Notes: a model not told the origin generated them from the letters alone. A DNA stretch of 46,289 bases from Tissierellia bacterium (GCA_030529425.1 JAUMWX010000010.1:1-46289), one strand, 5' to 3'; positions 1-8,664 are shown, counted from the stretch's first letter. A program made the numbers and translations.

Positions 1-146
1 CGCAAGATCCTAAGCCACAAGATCAGAATAAAAAAGATGTTATTCCTAAGACCGGTGATGTAGGAGTGCAAATTTCTATATTACTAGCAGTAATTTCAAT
101 TGCCGCATTAGTTGTAATTTCTAAAAAGAAAGAAAAAATAAATTAA
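1..146 (+). CDS. C-terminal end of a sortase-anchored surface protein (5' partial)
   Basis: The reading frame beginning at base 3 is open from the window edge and stops with TAA at 144-146. It encodes 47 residues with the three-part tail of a sortase substrate: an IPKTG motif (an LPXTG variant), a hydrophobic stretch of about 18 residues, and a short basic end (KKKEK). Before the motif is a polar P/Q/D/K-rich stretch, as expected of the wall-spanning part. The protein would be cut by a sortase between Thr and Gly and attached to peptidoglycan. The function of the main body cannot be told because it lies outside the window. No sortase gene is visible here. Confidence 0.85.
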   Translation, partial: QDPKPQDQNKKDVIPKTGDVGVQISILLAVISIAALVVISKKKEKIN

Positions 147-250
147 GAATATTAAAGAGATTTAACAACTCTCTAATGCAGTTTAGATGACTGCTATTGC
201 AAATTAGGTATAAACTCTTAATACTTTTTATTGAAAGAAATTGATTGTAG

Positions 251-300
251 GAGGCCCCGAAAAGCTGGATTTAAGAATTCAAATTTTTGGGGTCCTCTTA
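251..300 (+). terminator. Hairpin, probable terminator of the surface-protein gene
   Basis: The arm GAGGCCCCGAAAA (251-263) pairs with TTTTTGGGGTCCTC (284-297) through a G/C-rich stem with one bulged base and a loop of about 20 bases. The downstream tract (TTATTTAAT) is only moderately T-rich. It lies about 105 bases after the stop codon. Confidence 0.55.
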
Positions 301-443
301 TTTAATCGGTATTATGGTAATGAATAAAGAAAAAATTCTGTATATATATTTAACTACTAAAATACTATAAGGTAAGCAATTTTAGACAGAAATAATAAAA
401 AGAACTCTATTGTAAATCATTAAAATCTATTTAATTTAAATGT

Positions 444-457
444 TTACAGAAATGTAA
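444..457. promoter_or_regulatory. Inverted repeat upstream of the NlpC/P60 gene
   Basis: TTACA-GAAA-TGTAA is a short perfect inverted repeat about 108 bases before the chosen ATG, in a promoter-like AT-rich area. It could be an operator. It resembles a WalR box only loosely because the repeat is inverted and the spacing does not fit. Confidence 0.25.
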
Positions 458-564
458 CAAAAAGGAAAATATTTTATGAAAATCAGGTCAAAAGCTTGAA
501 AAAAAAATCGAAAGAGTCTAGAATCTTAAATAGATTACAAAATGATTACAATTTTGGAGGGGAA

Positions 565-1986
565 ATGAAAAATTTGAAAATTAAGACCGCTGTTAAATAT
601 TCAGTTACATCACTAGCTTTGTTAGGATTATTGATGAATACAGAATCTAAAGCAGAAGGTGAAAAATATAAACTAAATAATGATGTTAAGGTATATTTAA
701 ATTCTGATGATGCGAGCGAGAGAAAAAATGAAGTTACAACGTATAAGAAGGGTGAATACTATGTATATTCGAAAAGTAACGGAATGGTTAATATATCTTC
801 TTGGAAAAATGAAATAGGTTCATGGATTAATCCAAATGATAATGTTATAAGATTTGTATCACCTGTATATAAATCAAAATCTGATGTTGAATACTTTGAA
901 ACAAATTCTCTTAATAAAAAAATAAAACTTGGAACTATTAAAAAGGGAAGAGAAGTTGAAGCAATAGCTTTAGGAGAACATATTAGATTTGAAATAAACG
1001 GAAAGAAAGTTTATGCTGAAAAGAAATCATTTGAGATTCAAGAAAAGGATAAAGAACTTTTCTTTGCTAAAGAAACAGTCCTAAAACTTGAAAAAGAGGG
1101 ACAGGAAAAGGTAAAAGAAAAAGATAAGAAATTTGATGAATATACTTTTGATAAAGCAGAATCCGTAATAGGTAAAAAAATTGATAACAAGTTTAGATTT
1201 TTGCACAACGGAAATATTTTTTATGTAGAATTGAGTAAATTGGTTGAAGAAAAGCCTGAAGTGGAAACTCTTATAGAAGAAGAGGATAATATTGAGACAT
1301 CTGAAATAGATAATTCGGTTGAAGTTGATGAAGAAAAAGAGTCTAAAGAAACCTCAGAAAATGAAACTATTGAAGAAACAGTCAATTCAGAGGTAAATGA
1401 AAATACAGAAATTAAAGATGCGGTCGAAGAAACTGAAAAACAAGTAGAAGAAACTCAAGAACAAGAAGAAAGTTCTGAAAATACTAGAGAGACAGAGGAT
1501 ACTAAAGAAAAAGCTTCTGAAGAGCAAACTGAAACAGAAGAAACTGAAAAAGAGGAATCTCCAAAAGAGGAATCTAAAAATACAGAAGAAACTGAAAAAG
1601 AAGAAAATAGTGATTATGGTCAAAGAGTTGCTGATTTTGCAACACAGTTTGTAGGATATGAGTATGTGTTTGGAGGGGACAGCCCATCAGAAGGATTTGA
1701 TTGTTCAGGATTGACAAGTTATTCTTATTACCAAGTTACAGGTAGATATTTGGGAAGAACCGTTAGTCACCAACAAGATAAAGGATACAGAGTATCTCTT
1801 GACTCATTAAAACCGGGGGATTTGTTGTTCTTCGGTGAAGAAGGAGATTTTGAACACATAGGTATCTATATAGGAAATGGAAGTTTCGTTCACGCGGCTA
1901 CTGAAGAAAGAGGAGTTGTAATCGACAGTATGTCCGGATGGTATGCCACAAATGAGTTGACAATGGCAAGAAGAATATTTGATTGA
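565..1986 (+). CDS. Secreted NlpC/P60 peptidoglycan endopeptidase
   Basis: This is a predicted cell-wall hydrolase of the NlpC/P60 family, which cuts peptide stems of peptidoglycan, usually gamma-D-Glu to diamino acid bonds. The start is the ATG at 565, because GGAGGGG sits just before it and a signal peptide follows (basic start, hydrophobic core, likely cut after the SKA region). An in-frame TTG at 496 has no ribosome site. The 473-residue protein has an N-terminal part of about 240 residues that may contain SH3-like repeats (weak inference), a very acidic Glu/Thr/Ser-rich linker at about 240-350, and a C-terminal NlpC/P60 domain at about 350-473. The catalytic residues are visible as FDCSGL (Cys380), EHIGIY (His431) and FVHAAT (His443). 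The gene stands alone between two terminators. Confidence 0.92.
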   Translation: MKNLKIKTAVKYSVTSLALLGLLMNTESKAEGEKYKLNNDVKVYLNSDDASERKNEVTTYKKGEYYVYSKSNGMVNISSWKNEIGSWINPNDNVIRFVSPVYKSKSDVEYFETNSLNKKIKLGTIKKGREVEAIALGEHIRFEINGKKVYAEKKSFEIQEKDKELFFAKETVLKLEKEGQEKVKEKDKKFDEYTFDKAESVIGKKIDNKFRFLHNGNIFYVELSKLVEEKPEVETLIEEEDNIETSEIDNSVEVDEEKESKETSENETIEETVNSEVNENTEIKDAVEETEKQVEETQEQEESSENTRETEDTKEKASEEQTETEETEKEESPKEESKNTEETEKEENSDYGQRVADFATQFVGYEYVFGGDSPSEGFDCSGLTSYSYYQVTGRYLGRTVSHQQDKGYRVSLDSLKPGDLLFFGEEGDFEHIGIYIGNGSFVHAATEERGVVIDSMSGWYATNELTMARRIFD

Positions 1987-2001
1987 TATTGAAAAAATGT
2001 A

Positions 2002-2034
2002 AAAAAAAGCCTATACTTTGTATAGGCTTTTTTT
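2002..2034 (+). terminator. Rho-independent terminator after the NlpC/P60 gene
   Basis: AGCCTATA and TATAGGCT form a perfect 8-bp stem with a 5-base loop, extended by flanking A and T runs, and a T7 tract follows. The T tract ends only about 10 bases before the folD start codon, so folD has no room for its own promoter after this hairpin. Confidence 0.9.
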
Positions 2035-2044
2035 GTGAGGTGCT

Positions 2045-2884
2045 ATGAATAAGTTGGATATAAACAAATTGGTTGATGAATTGAATAGTGAGTTATACGA
2101 TAAAATACATGATTTGAACAATAAGCCCGGAATAGGTTTAGTAAGAGTTGGGGATGATAAATCTTCAGTATCTTACCAAAAATCTCTTATCAAACAAGCT
2201 GAAAAAATTGGGATAAAAGTTTTAAATTTTGAGTTTGACAATATTTATGAAGATATACTATTACAGGAGTTGGAAAAAATAAATGACAGGTCGGACGTAA
2301 ACGGTATTTTAATTTTTCAACCATTGCCTAAATATTTAAATTCCGATAAAATAATGAATTCCATAGATCCGAGAAAAGATGTGGATGGATGCTCCAAGAT
2401 TAATCAAGGGAGATTAATGGAAATAGATGATTATAGAAATCTACCGACAACAGCCGTTTCGATATTAGAATACTTAAAAAGTATTGTGGATTTGAAAGGA
2501 AAGAATGTTTTGATCATAAACAGATCAAGTGTAATAGGAAAGCCATTGATGATGTTGTTGTTGAAGGAAAATTCAACTGTTACGGTGGCTCACTCTCACA
2601 CTGTGGACATATATAAGATTATGGAAGATAAAGATATAATAATTTCCGCAGTTGGAAAAGCGAATATATACGCTCCTACAAAGTTAAAAGAAGACGCCAT
2701 AGTTTTGGACATAGGTTTATCCTTGGGAAATGACGGCAAGATGTCGGGAGATTTTGACATAAATTCAATAGATAAAATGAATATTAGATATATGCCTGCC
2801 ATCGGAGGCATTGGAAAATTGAATTCAAATATTATTTTAAAAAACACATATTTGAATTATATGGAGGAAATAAATGAGAGATAA
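2045..2884 (+). CDS. folD: FolD-type methylenetetrahydrofolate dehydrogenase, altered active site
   Basis: FolD normally converts 5,10-methylene-THF to methenyl-THF with NADP and then to 10-formyl-THF. The 279-residue length, the nucleotide-binding region (NRSSVIGKP, then TVTVAHSHT) and the KDVDG motif identify the family. The cyclohydrolase site departs from it. Aligning YQKSLIKQAEKIG with the usual Y-x-x-x-K-x-K-x-x-E-x-x-G puts Leu48 where the catalytic Lys (human Lys56) belongs. GILIFQPLP aligned with GxLVQLPLP puts Phe91 where the conserved Gln (human Gln100) belongs. The C-terminal PGGVGPMT motif reads IGGIGKLN. The dehydrogenase may survive while the cyclohydrolase is impaired; this is inference from motif alignment by eye. 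The gene overlaps trpS by 11 bases and starts just after a terminator hairpin. Confidence 0.9.
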   Translation: MNKLDINKLVDELNSELYDKIHDLNNKPGIGLVRVGDDKSSVSYQKSLIKQAEKIGIKVLNFEFDNIYEDILLQELEKINDRSDVNGILIFQPLPKYLNSDKIMNSIDPRKDVDGCSKINQGRLMEIDDYRNLPTTAVSILEYLKSIVDLKGKNVLIINRSSVIGKPLMMLLLKENSTVTVAHSHTVDIYKIMEDKDIIISAVGKANIYAPTKLKEDAIVLDIGLSLGNDGKMSGDFDINSIDKMNIRYMPAIGGIGKLNSNIILKNTYLNYMEEINER

Positions 2885-3875
2885 AAAAACGGTATTGAGT
2901 TTGGTTCAACCGTCAGGGGATCTAACAATAGGAAATTACCTTGGAGCAATGAAAAATTTCTTAAAATTTCAAGAAGAGTATGATTGTTACTTCGGAGTCG
3001 CGGATCTTCATTCAATAACGGTTCCTCAAGTTCCTAAAGACTTGAGAAAAAGAACGAAGGAAGTTTTAGCTTTATATCTTGCAATAGGCTTGGATCCAAA
3101 TAAAGTTACGGTATTTGTCCAATCACATGTCACAGATCACTTGAAATTATATTGGGTTTTAAACTCCATTTCATATATGGGTCAATTATCCAGAATGACA
3201 CAATTTAAAGAAAAATCTCAAAAGAATGAAGAAAATCTTAATGCGGCATTATTTACTTATCCGTCATTGATGGCAGCCGATATATTGATATATAATTCCG
3301 ATTTGGTACCCGTGGGTGAAGATCAAAGACAACACTTGGAGTTGGCCAGAGATTTGGCTGAAAGATTCAATTTCAGATATTCCGAAACTTTTACCGTTCC
3401 CGAACCTTTGATACATAAATCAACCAGCAAGATTATGAGCTTAAAAAATCCAGACAAAAAAATGAGCAAATCTGACGAAGATCAAAATGCATGTATTTTT
3501 ATTTTAGATGAGCCGAAAGTAATCAGAAAGAAAATTATGGGTGCGGTTACGGATTCTGAGGCAAATTTTGCATATAATGACTGCCAAAAGGGATTGAAGA
3601 ATTTGATAGACATCTATTGTGCTTTTGAGCAGGTAAGTCCTGATGATGTTGTCAAAAAGTTTTCAGGTAAGCCATATTCAGATTTTAAGAGTGAATTGGT
3701 CGATATTATCACAAAGCATTTGGAACCTATTCAAAACAGGTTTAAAGAATTTATTGAAGATAAAGAATTGTTGGAATCTATATTAGAAGAAGGTGCAAAA
3801 AGAGCATCATTTAAGACGAGAAAAATGATAGATAAGGTGTATAGGAAAGTCGGATTTTATCAGCTAGGAAAATAA
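2874..3875 (+). CDS. trpS: Tryptophanyl-tRNA synthetase
   Basis: This cytoplasmic class I aminoacyl-tRNA synthetase charges tRNA-Trp. The 333-residue length is normal. Visible motifs are the N-terminal QPSG region with the HIGH-equivalent TIGN (about residues 18-21), the PVGEDQRQH segment that recognises substrate, and the KMSKS loop in DKKMSKSDED at about 195-200. The ATG at 2874 is inside the end of folD, with GGAGG a few bases upstream, so the two genes are probably translationally coupled. No T-box leader is seen, as expected for a gene inside an operon. Confidence 0.97.
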   Translation: MRDKKTVLSLVQPSGDLTIGNYLGAMKNFLKFQEEYDCYFGVADLHSITVPQVPKDLRKRTKEVLALYLAIGLDPNKVTVFVQSHVTDHLKLYWVLNSISYMGQLSRMTQFKEKSQKNEENLNAALFTYPSLMAADILIYNSDLVPVGEDQRQHLELARDLAERFNFRYSETFTVPEPLIHKSTSKIMSLKNPDKKMSKSDEDQNACIFILDEPKVIRKKIMGAVTDSEANFAYNDCQKGLKNLIDIYCAFEQVSPDDVVKKFSGKPYSDFKSELVDIITKHLEPIQNRFKEFIEDKELLESILEEGAKRASFKTRKMIDKVYRKVGFYQLGK

Positions 3876-3886
3876 TCGGAGGCCAT

Positions 3887-4810
3887 ATGTTCAAAAAAAC
3901 TGAGTCAATGTTAATAACCAATAAAAATTCTAAAATTCAGAATTTGTTCATATATGTCATAATGATTGGGATTATATTTTTTATATCGCAATTTATAAAT
4001 ATAAAGATATGGGAAAATTTTATTATAAATCAGATCTTGAAATTTGATATATTTGATTTGCAGTTTTTACAAATTTTTTCTCAACTTTTATATTTTGGTA
4101 CCTTTTTATTAATATTTATGACAATTATGTATTTTGTTGACGGAAGTACACCGACTTCAGTAGGATTTTCAAAGAAAAATATTTTTTTTAATTTGATTAT
4201 CGGGATAATATTGGGTTTCATATCCTTTACTATAATATATTTTTTGGTATGTCTTTTTGGAGATGTTAAAATCGGTTTTGAAAAAAATATCAACATACCT
4301 GCAATAATATCAATATTTATCGGTTTTCTAATACAAGGAACTGCTGAAGAAGTTATTTTAAGAGGATATTTGATGAATAAAATCTCGGGCAGAGGATATA
4401 TACTTTTTGCAATTTTATTTAACTCTATATTGTTTTCAGCCCTTCATTTGACAAATCCCGGAATATCCTTTATGGCTATATTGAATCTGACGATTTTCGG
4501 GATTATATTCTCACAATTATTCTATATAACGGACAATATGTGGATTGTCGGAGCGGCACATGGTATTTGGAATTTCACGCAATCAGTTATTTTTGGAGTT
4601 TTGGTTAGCGGATTGAAAATTCCTTATTCCATATTTAATACCGATTTATCTTCTCAAAACGAATTAATAAGCGGTGGAAACTTTGGATTGGAGGCTAGCA
4701 TAGTTACGACGATTGTCGGAATATTTTTTATTTTGATTCTTTATTCATATATGAACAAAAAATTTAAGGTATGTAATGTTTGCTCCGAAGAACAGAATAT
4801 AGATTTATAA
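3887..4810 (+). CDS. CPBP-family intramembrane metalloprotease
   Basis: This is a multi-pass membrane protein of 307 residues belonging to the CPBP (CAAX protease/bacteriocin-processing, Abi) family of glutamic-type intramembrane proteases. Its family signature motifs are present in order: EEVILRG (the EExxxR motif, about residues 156-161), then SALHL, then HGIWN. About seven or eight hydrophobic segments flank them. In Gram-positive bacteria such proteins act in bacteriocin self-immunity or processing of membrane peptides, but no peptide gene is seen nearby, so the substrate is unknown. The gene follows trpS by 11 bases with GGAGG before its ATG and closes the folD-trpS operon. Confidence 0.9.
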   Translation: MFKKTESMLITNKNSKIQNLFIYVIMIGIIFFISQFINIKIWENFIINQILKFDIFDLQFLQIFSQLLYFGTFLLIFMTIMYFVDGSTPTSVGFSKKNIFFNLIIGIILGFISFTIIYFLVCLFGDVKIGFEKNINIPAIISIFIGFLIQGTAEEVILRGYLMNKISGRGYILFAILFNSILFSALHLTNPGISFMAILNLTIFGIIFSQLFYITDNMWIVGAAHGIWNFTQSVIFGVLVSGLKIPYSIFNTDLSSQNELISGGNFGLEASIVTTIVGIFFILILYSYMNKKFKVCNVCSEEQNIDL

Positions 4811-4911
4811 AGAATGAATATAACATGGATTGAATTCCATTATGATTGATTGGATTTATTGTAAGACATTCAGCGTTCTTTATCATAATCGAAATATCTT
4901 GATTAAATAAT

Positions 4912-4942
4912 AAAAAACTGATCTGTACAGGTCAGTTTTTTT
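4912..4942. terminator. Terminator after the CPBP protease gene (may work in both directions)
   Basis: AAAAAACTGATCTG pairs with CAGGTCAGTTTTTT, giving a stem with one T-G wobble and a small GTAC loop, with T and A tracts on both sides. It lies between convergent transcription units, downstream of the stop at 4810. Confidence 0.85.
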
Positions 4943-4955
4943 ATTTGAACTCAAA

Positions 4956-4990
4956 TAAAAATCCCTTCAAGTTTAAATTAACTTGAAGGG
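4956..4990 (-). terminator. Terminator of ppdK
   Basis: CCCTTCAAGTT (4963-4973) and AACTTGAAGGG (4980-4990) form an 11-bp perfect stem. On the minus strand it is followed by a T-rich tract and it begins 8 bases after the ppdK stop codon. Confidence 0.85.
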
Positions 4991-4997
4991 AAATAAA

Positions 4998-7625
4998 TTA
5001 TTGTTTATCTTTGATAACTTTTTGTGCAGCTGCAAGTCTTGCTATAGGTACTCTGAAAGGTGAACATGAAACATAGTTCAATCCTATTTCGTCACAGAAT
5101 TCAACTGTATTTGGTTCTCCACCATGTTCTCCACAAATACCCAACTTGATTTCAGGTCTTGTAGATTGTCCTAATTTAACAGCAGTTCTCATCAATTTAC
5201 CAACACCTTTTTGATCCAATACTTGGAAAGGATCTTTTTCAAAGATTCCTTGGTCAACATATTGAGTTAAGAATTTACCTGCGTCGTCTCTTGAGAATCC
5301 ATAAGTCATTTGTGTTAAGTCATTTGTACCGAATGAGAAGAATTCAGCTTCTTCAGCAATTTCATCAGCCAATAAAGCAGCTCTAGGAATTTCAATCATT
5401 GTTCCCACCAAGTACTTCATTTCAACGCCTGATTCTTTTAATAAAGCTTCAATTTCTTCAACGATAGAGTCTTTAACAACCTTTAATTCCTGTGGATCTC
5501 CTGCAAGAGGAATCATGATTTCAGGTACGATATCAGCGCCTTCAGCTTTAACTCTCAAAGCAGCTTTAATGATTGCTCTAGCTTGCATTTTGTAGATTTC
5601 AGGATAAGTAACCGCAAGTCTTAGACCTCTGTGTCCAAGCATAGGATTCACTTCTTCCAATGAGTGAATTACTCTCTTTAATTCTTCAATAGTAACTTCC
5701 AATTCTTTAGCAACAACTTCCATTTCTTCTTCAGTGTGAGGAACGAATTCGTGTAGAGGAGGATCCAATAGACGAACTGTAACAGGAAGTTCTTTCATTA
5801 CTTTGTAAATTTCATAGAAGTCTTTTTCTTGAATAGGTTCAATTTTAGCCAAAGCTTTTTCTCTTTGTTCAACTGTTTTTGACAGGATCATTTCTCTAAC
5901 AGCCGCGATTCTGTCTGATGCAAAGAACATGTGCTCTGTACGGCATAGACCGATACCTTCAGCTCCAAGGTTAACAGCTTGTTGAGCATCGTGAGGAGTA
6001 TCAGCATTAGTTCTTACTTTTAATCTTCTTATTTCATCAGCCCAACCCATGAATGTAGCGAAGTTTCCGGATAATGTAGGTTCTTGAGTAGCCAATTCAC
6101 CTTCATAAACAACTCCGGTAGAACCGTCTAATGATATAAGATCTTTTTCACCGAAAACTCTTCCGTTAACTGTCATAGTTTTAGCTTCTTCATCAACAAC
6201 TATGTCATGTGCACCGGCAACACAACATTTACCCATACCACGAGCAACTACAGCGGCGTGAGAAGTCATACCTCCTCTTGCAGTAAGGATACCTTTAGCG
6301 GAAGCCATACCTTCCAAGTCTTCAGGAGAAGTTTCATTTCTAACAAGGATTACATTTTCACCGTGAGATGTTCTTTCAGCGGCATCTTTTGCATTGAAAG
6401 AAATGTAACCTACCGCAGCACCCGGAGATGCATTTAAACCTTTAGTTAATACAACAGCTTCTTTAAGAGCCTTTGCATCAAATGTAGGGTGTAGTAATTG
6501 ATCCAAAGAGTTAGGTTCAATCATTAATAGAGCTTCTTCTTTAGTTCTCAAACCTTCATTTACCAAGTCTACAGCTACGTTTACGGCAGCTTCGGCAGTT
6601 CTCTTACCGTTTCTTGTTTGTAGAAGGTAAAGAGTACCGTTTTCAATTGTGAACTCTAAGTCTTGCATATCTCTATAGTGATTTTCAAGTTTTTTAGCAG
6701 TTTCAGCAAATTGCTTGTAAACTTCAGGCATTATATCTTCCAAGTGGGCAATTTTTTCAGGTGTTCTTATACCTGCTACTACATCTTCTCCTTGAGCGTT
6801 CATTAAGTATTCCCCGAACAATTTGTTTTCACCTGTTGCAGGGTTTCTTGAGAATGCAACACCCGTACCTGATGTTTCTCCCATGTTACCGAATACCATT
6901 GATTGAACGTTTACAGCTGTTCCTAAGTTGTGAGGAATATCATTCATTTTTCTGTATAGGATAGCTCTTTCGTTATTCCAAGAAGCAAATACGGCTTCTA
7001 TGGCAGCTTCCAATTGTTTTTGAGGATCTTGAGGGAAATCTTCGCCCAAATCTTCTTTGTAAACTCTCTTGAATTCATTAACAACGCCTTTTAGTTGTTC
7101 AGCGTTTAATTCACTGTCAAGTTTAACACCAACTTTTTCTTTGATTTCTTCAAGGATTTTGTCAAATTTTAATTTTGAAACACCTTTTGCCACATCAGCA
7201 AACATTTGAATGAATCTTCTGTATGAGTCATAAGCAAAACCTGCATTTCCTGAATTTTTAGCTAAAGCTTCAACAGCTACATCGTTAAGACCTAAGTTTA
7301 ATACTGTATCCATCATTCCTGGCATTGAGAATACGGCACCTGATCTTACTGAGAATAGTAAAGGATTTGAATCATCTCCAAATTTCTTTCCTAATTTTTC
7401 TTCAGTAACAGCTATATGTTCTTTAACTTCTGCGATTAATTCAGGCCATAAAGTTCTGTTTTCATCGTAGTATCTGTTACAAGCTTCTGTCGTTACAGTA
7501 AATCCGTAAGGTACATTGATTCCTAAGTTGGTCATTTCAGCAAGGTTGGCTCCCTTACCGCCCAGAAGGCTTTTCATTTCTTTTTTACCTTCGTCAAAAC
7601 CGTAAACGTATTTTTTCTTTTCCAT
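4998..7625 (-). CDS. ppdK: Pyruvate, phosphate dikinase
   Basis: PPDK interconverts pyruvate, ATP and phosphate with phosphoenolpyruvate, AMP and pyrophosphate. In anaerobic Gram-positives it works in glycolysis or PEP supply. The 875-residue protein has the ATP-grasp nucleotide-binding region at the N terminus (GGKGANLAEM), the swivelling phosphohistidine domain with GGMTSHAAVVARGMG (His phosphorylated in the cycle), and the C-terminal PEP/pyruvate barrel ending with GICGEHGGEP, whose Cys is the catalytic acid/base. I chose the ATG at 7625: AAAGGGG lies at the proper distance before it, while the longer frame begins with a TTG inside that ribosome site. It follows its regulator gene by 14 bases. 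Confidence 0.97.
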   Translation of the reverse strand: MEKKKYVYGFDEGKKEMKSLLGGKGANLAEMTNLGINVPYGFTVTTEACNRYYDENRTLWPELIAEVKEHIAVTEEKLGKKFGDDSNPLLFSVRSGAVFSMPGMMDTVLNLGLNDVAVEALAKNSGNAGFAYDSYRRFIQMFADVAKGVSKLKFDKILEEIKEKVGVKLDSELNAEQLKGVVNEFKRVYKEDLGEDFPQDPQKQLEAAIEAVFASWNNERAILYRKMNDIPHNLGTAVNVQSMVFGNMGETSGTGVAFSRNPATGENKLFGEYLMNAQGEDVVAGIRTPEKIAHLEDIMPEVYKQFAETAKKLENHYRDMQDLEFTIENGTLYLLQTRNGKRTAEAAVNVAVDLVNEGLRTKEEALLMIEPNSLDQLLHPTFDAKALKEAVVLTKGLNASPGAAVGYISFNAKDAAERTSHGENVILVRNETSPEDLEGMASAKGILTARGGMTSHAAVVARGMGKCCVAGAHDIVVDEEAKTMTVNGRVFGEKDLISLDGSTGVVYEGELATQEPTLSGNFATFMGWADEIRRLKVRTNADTPHDAQQAVNLGAEGIGLCRTEHMFFASDRIAAVREMILSKTVEQREKALAKIEPIQEKDFYEIYKVMKELPVTVRLLDPPLHEFVPHTEEEMEVVAKELEVTIEELKRVIHSLEEVNPMLGHRGLRLAVTYPEIYKMQARAIIKAALRVKAEGADIVPEIMIPLAGDPQELKVVKDSIVEEIEALLKESGVEMKYLVGTMIEIPRAALLADEIAEEAEFFSFGTNDLTQMTYGFSRDDAGKFLTQYVDQGIFEKDPFQVLDQKGVGKLMRTAVKLGQSTRPEIKLGICGEHGGEPNTVEFCDEIGLNYVSCSPFRVPIARLAAAQKVIKDKQ

Positions 7626-7639
7626 TTTGTTTACCCCTT

Positions 7640-8425
7640 TCAAAATTTATTTAATAGGTTTTTAATTATATCAGATGTTTCTTCAATTGAAATATATGAA
7701 ACATCGATAGAACGACATCCGAGTCTTTCGACTACGCTTTGCTCATGGTCAAGTTCTTCTTTCACCCTTTCAGGACTTGCATAGTCGGCATCTTGAGGCA
7801 ATCCCAAGCTTTTCAGCCTTTCCTTACGAATGGCTACAAGTCTTTCTTGACTCATAGTCAGAGCAAAAATTTTTTCTTTCGGTATTTCAAATATTTCCTT
7901 AGGAAGATTTATCTCTGGAACTAACGGTAAATTTGTTACCTTGTACCCCAAATTAGACATATAGATTGATAAAGGTGTTTTCATTGTACGGGAAATGCCG
8001 ATTATCACAATGTCCGACTCAATTATTGAGTGAGGGTTTTTACCGTCATCATTAATGGTTGCGAAATCAATTAAATCCTTGTTAATCGTTTCATTAATTA
8101 CTTTAGAAATGTCCTCACCTTTTGAAGTCCTCGATATTATTCTACTTAAAATACCAAATACAATATTGTGCACGTCAAAATACTTTATTTTTTTACCTCT
8201 ACAAACTTGAGTAATATATGTAGACATCTCTTTGTTATCAAAGATAAAATAAATTATCTGATTTTCATTTTCTATATTATACTGTCTTAATTCATCTATG
8301 CTTTCAATTCGGTTATAAATTTTCAGATTATCTGAAAGCCCTAATGGAAACAGATTATTTAAGACAATATTTGCCAGGCTTTCCGATTTTGTATCGGAAA
8401 ATATCCAAATAGTTTCACTATGCAT
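7640..8425 (-). CDS. yqfL: PPDK regulatory protein (kinase/pyrophosphorylase, DUF299)
   Basis: This family switches PPDK (or PEP synthase) off by ADP-dependent phosphorylation of a Thr near the catalytic His, and on again by phosphate-dependent dephosphorylation that releases pyrophosphate. The 261-residue length fits. The family P-loop region is clear as GISRTMKTPLSIYMSNLGYKV at about residues 147-167 (signature GxSRTxKTPLSxY), followed by NLPLVPEI. The N-terminal end is slightly divergent from the usual VSDSxGET form (IFSDTKSES). GGAG lies before the ATG at 8425. It is first in the operon with ppdK, its expected target, so the target is PPDK and not PEP synthase (inference from position). 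Confidence 0.93.
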   Translation of the reverse strand: MHSETIWIFSDTKSESLANIVLNNLFPLGLSDNLKIYNRIESIDELRQYNIENENQIIYFIFDNKEMSTYITQVCRGKKIKYFDVHNIVFGILSRIISRTSKGEDISKVINETINKDLIDFATINDDGKNPHSIIESDIVIIGISRTMKTPLSIYMSNLGYKVTNLPLVPEINLPKEIFEIPKEKIFALTMSQERLVAIRKERLKSLGLPQDADYASPERVKEELDHEQSVVERLGCRSIDVSYISIEETSDIIKNLLNKF

Positions 8426-8442
8426 TTTATTCTCCTAGAACA

Positions 8443-8454
8443 GACAATATTGTC
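8443..8454. promoter_or_regulatory. Palindromic operator candidate at the yqfL-ppdK transcription start
   Basis: GACAATATTGTC is a perfect 12-bp palindrome lying just downstream of the -10 box of the yqfL promoter, about at the expected transcription start. The half-site ATATTGTC recurs at 8480-8487, overlapping the -35 region, exactly 33 bases away (about three helical turns). Confidence 0.45.
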
Positions 8455-8461
8455 AACTTAT

Positions 8462-8490
8462 ATTATACCAAAAAACATTATATTGTCTAA
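8462..8490 (-). promoter_or_regulatory. Promoter of yqfL-ppdK
   Basis: On the minus strand TTAGAC (8490-8485) is separated by 17 bases from a perfect TATAAT (8467-8462). The start site would fall near 8455, about 30 bases before the yqfL ATG. Confidence 0.75.
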
Positions 8491-8664
8491 TATTTCGATA
8501 TTTTATACTCGAATTAATTATATTAATTTTATTGTAAATAAAATAAAAAATTTTCTGATTTAAATTTGATTCATAATTTATTATACTTCTCATTTTTGTA
8601 TTATTTACTTTCAGATTCCATACTATAAAATATGCAGTTCAAAATCTTTGATTACTCGGCTTTC

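Larger units (their letters stand above)
147..564. other. 418-base intergenic region
   Basis: No gene is supported here. The stretch holds a terminator-like hairpin near 251-297 and an AT-rich promoter-like area before the NlpC/P60 gene. A small stem (GCAG/CTGC near 178-196, flanked by CTAAT/ATTAG) lies after the surface-protein stop and may be a 3' structure. A TTG-initiated extension of the next gene from 496 is possible but lacks a ribosome site. Confidence 0.5.

Noticed and set aside
441-458. WalR-type box before the NlpC/P60 gene
   Set aside because: The TGT repeats are not in the direct TGTWAH-N5-TGTWAH layout; the sequence is an inverted repeat with a different spacing.
1387-1623. Phe/Ser-rich minus-strand frame
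   Set aside because: It is the complement of the Glu/Lys/Thr-rich linker of the NlpC/P60 protein, whose biased codons make a long opposite frame.
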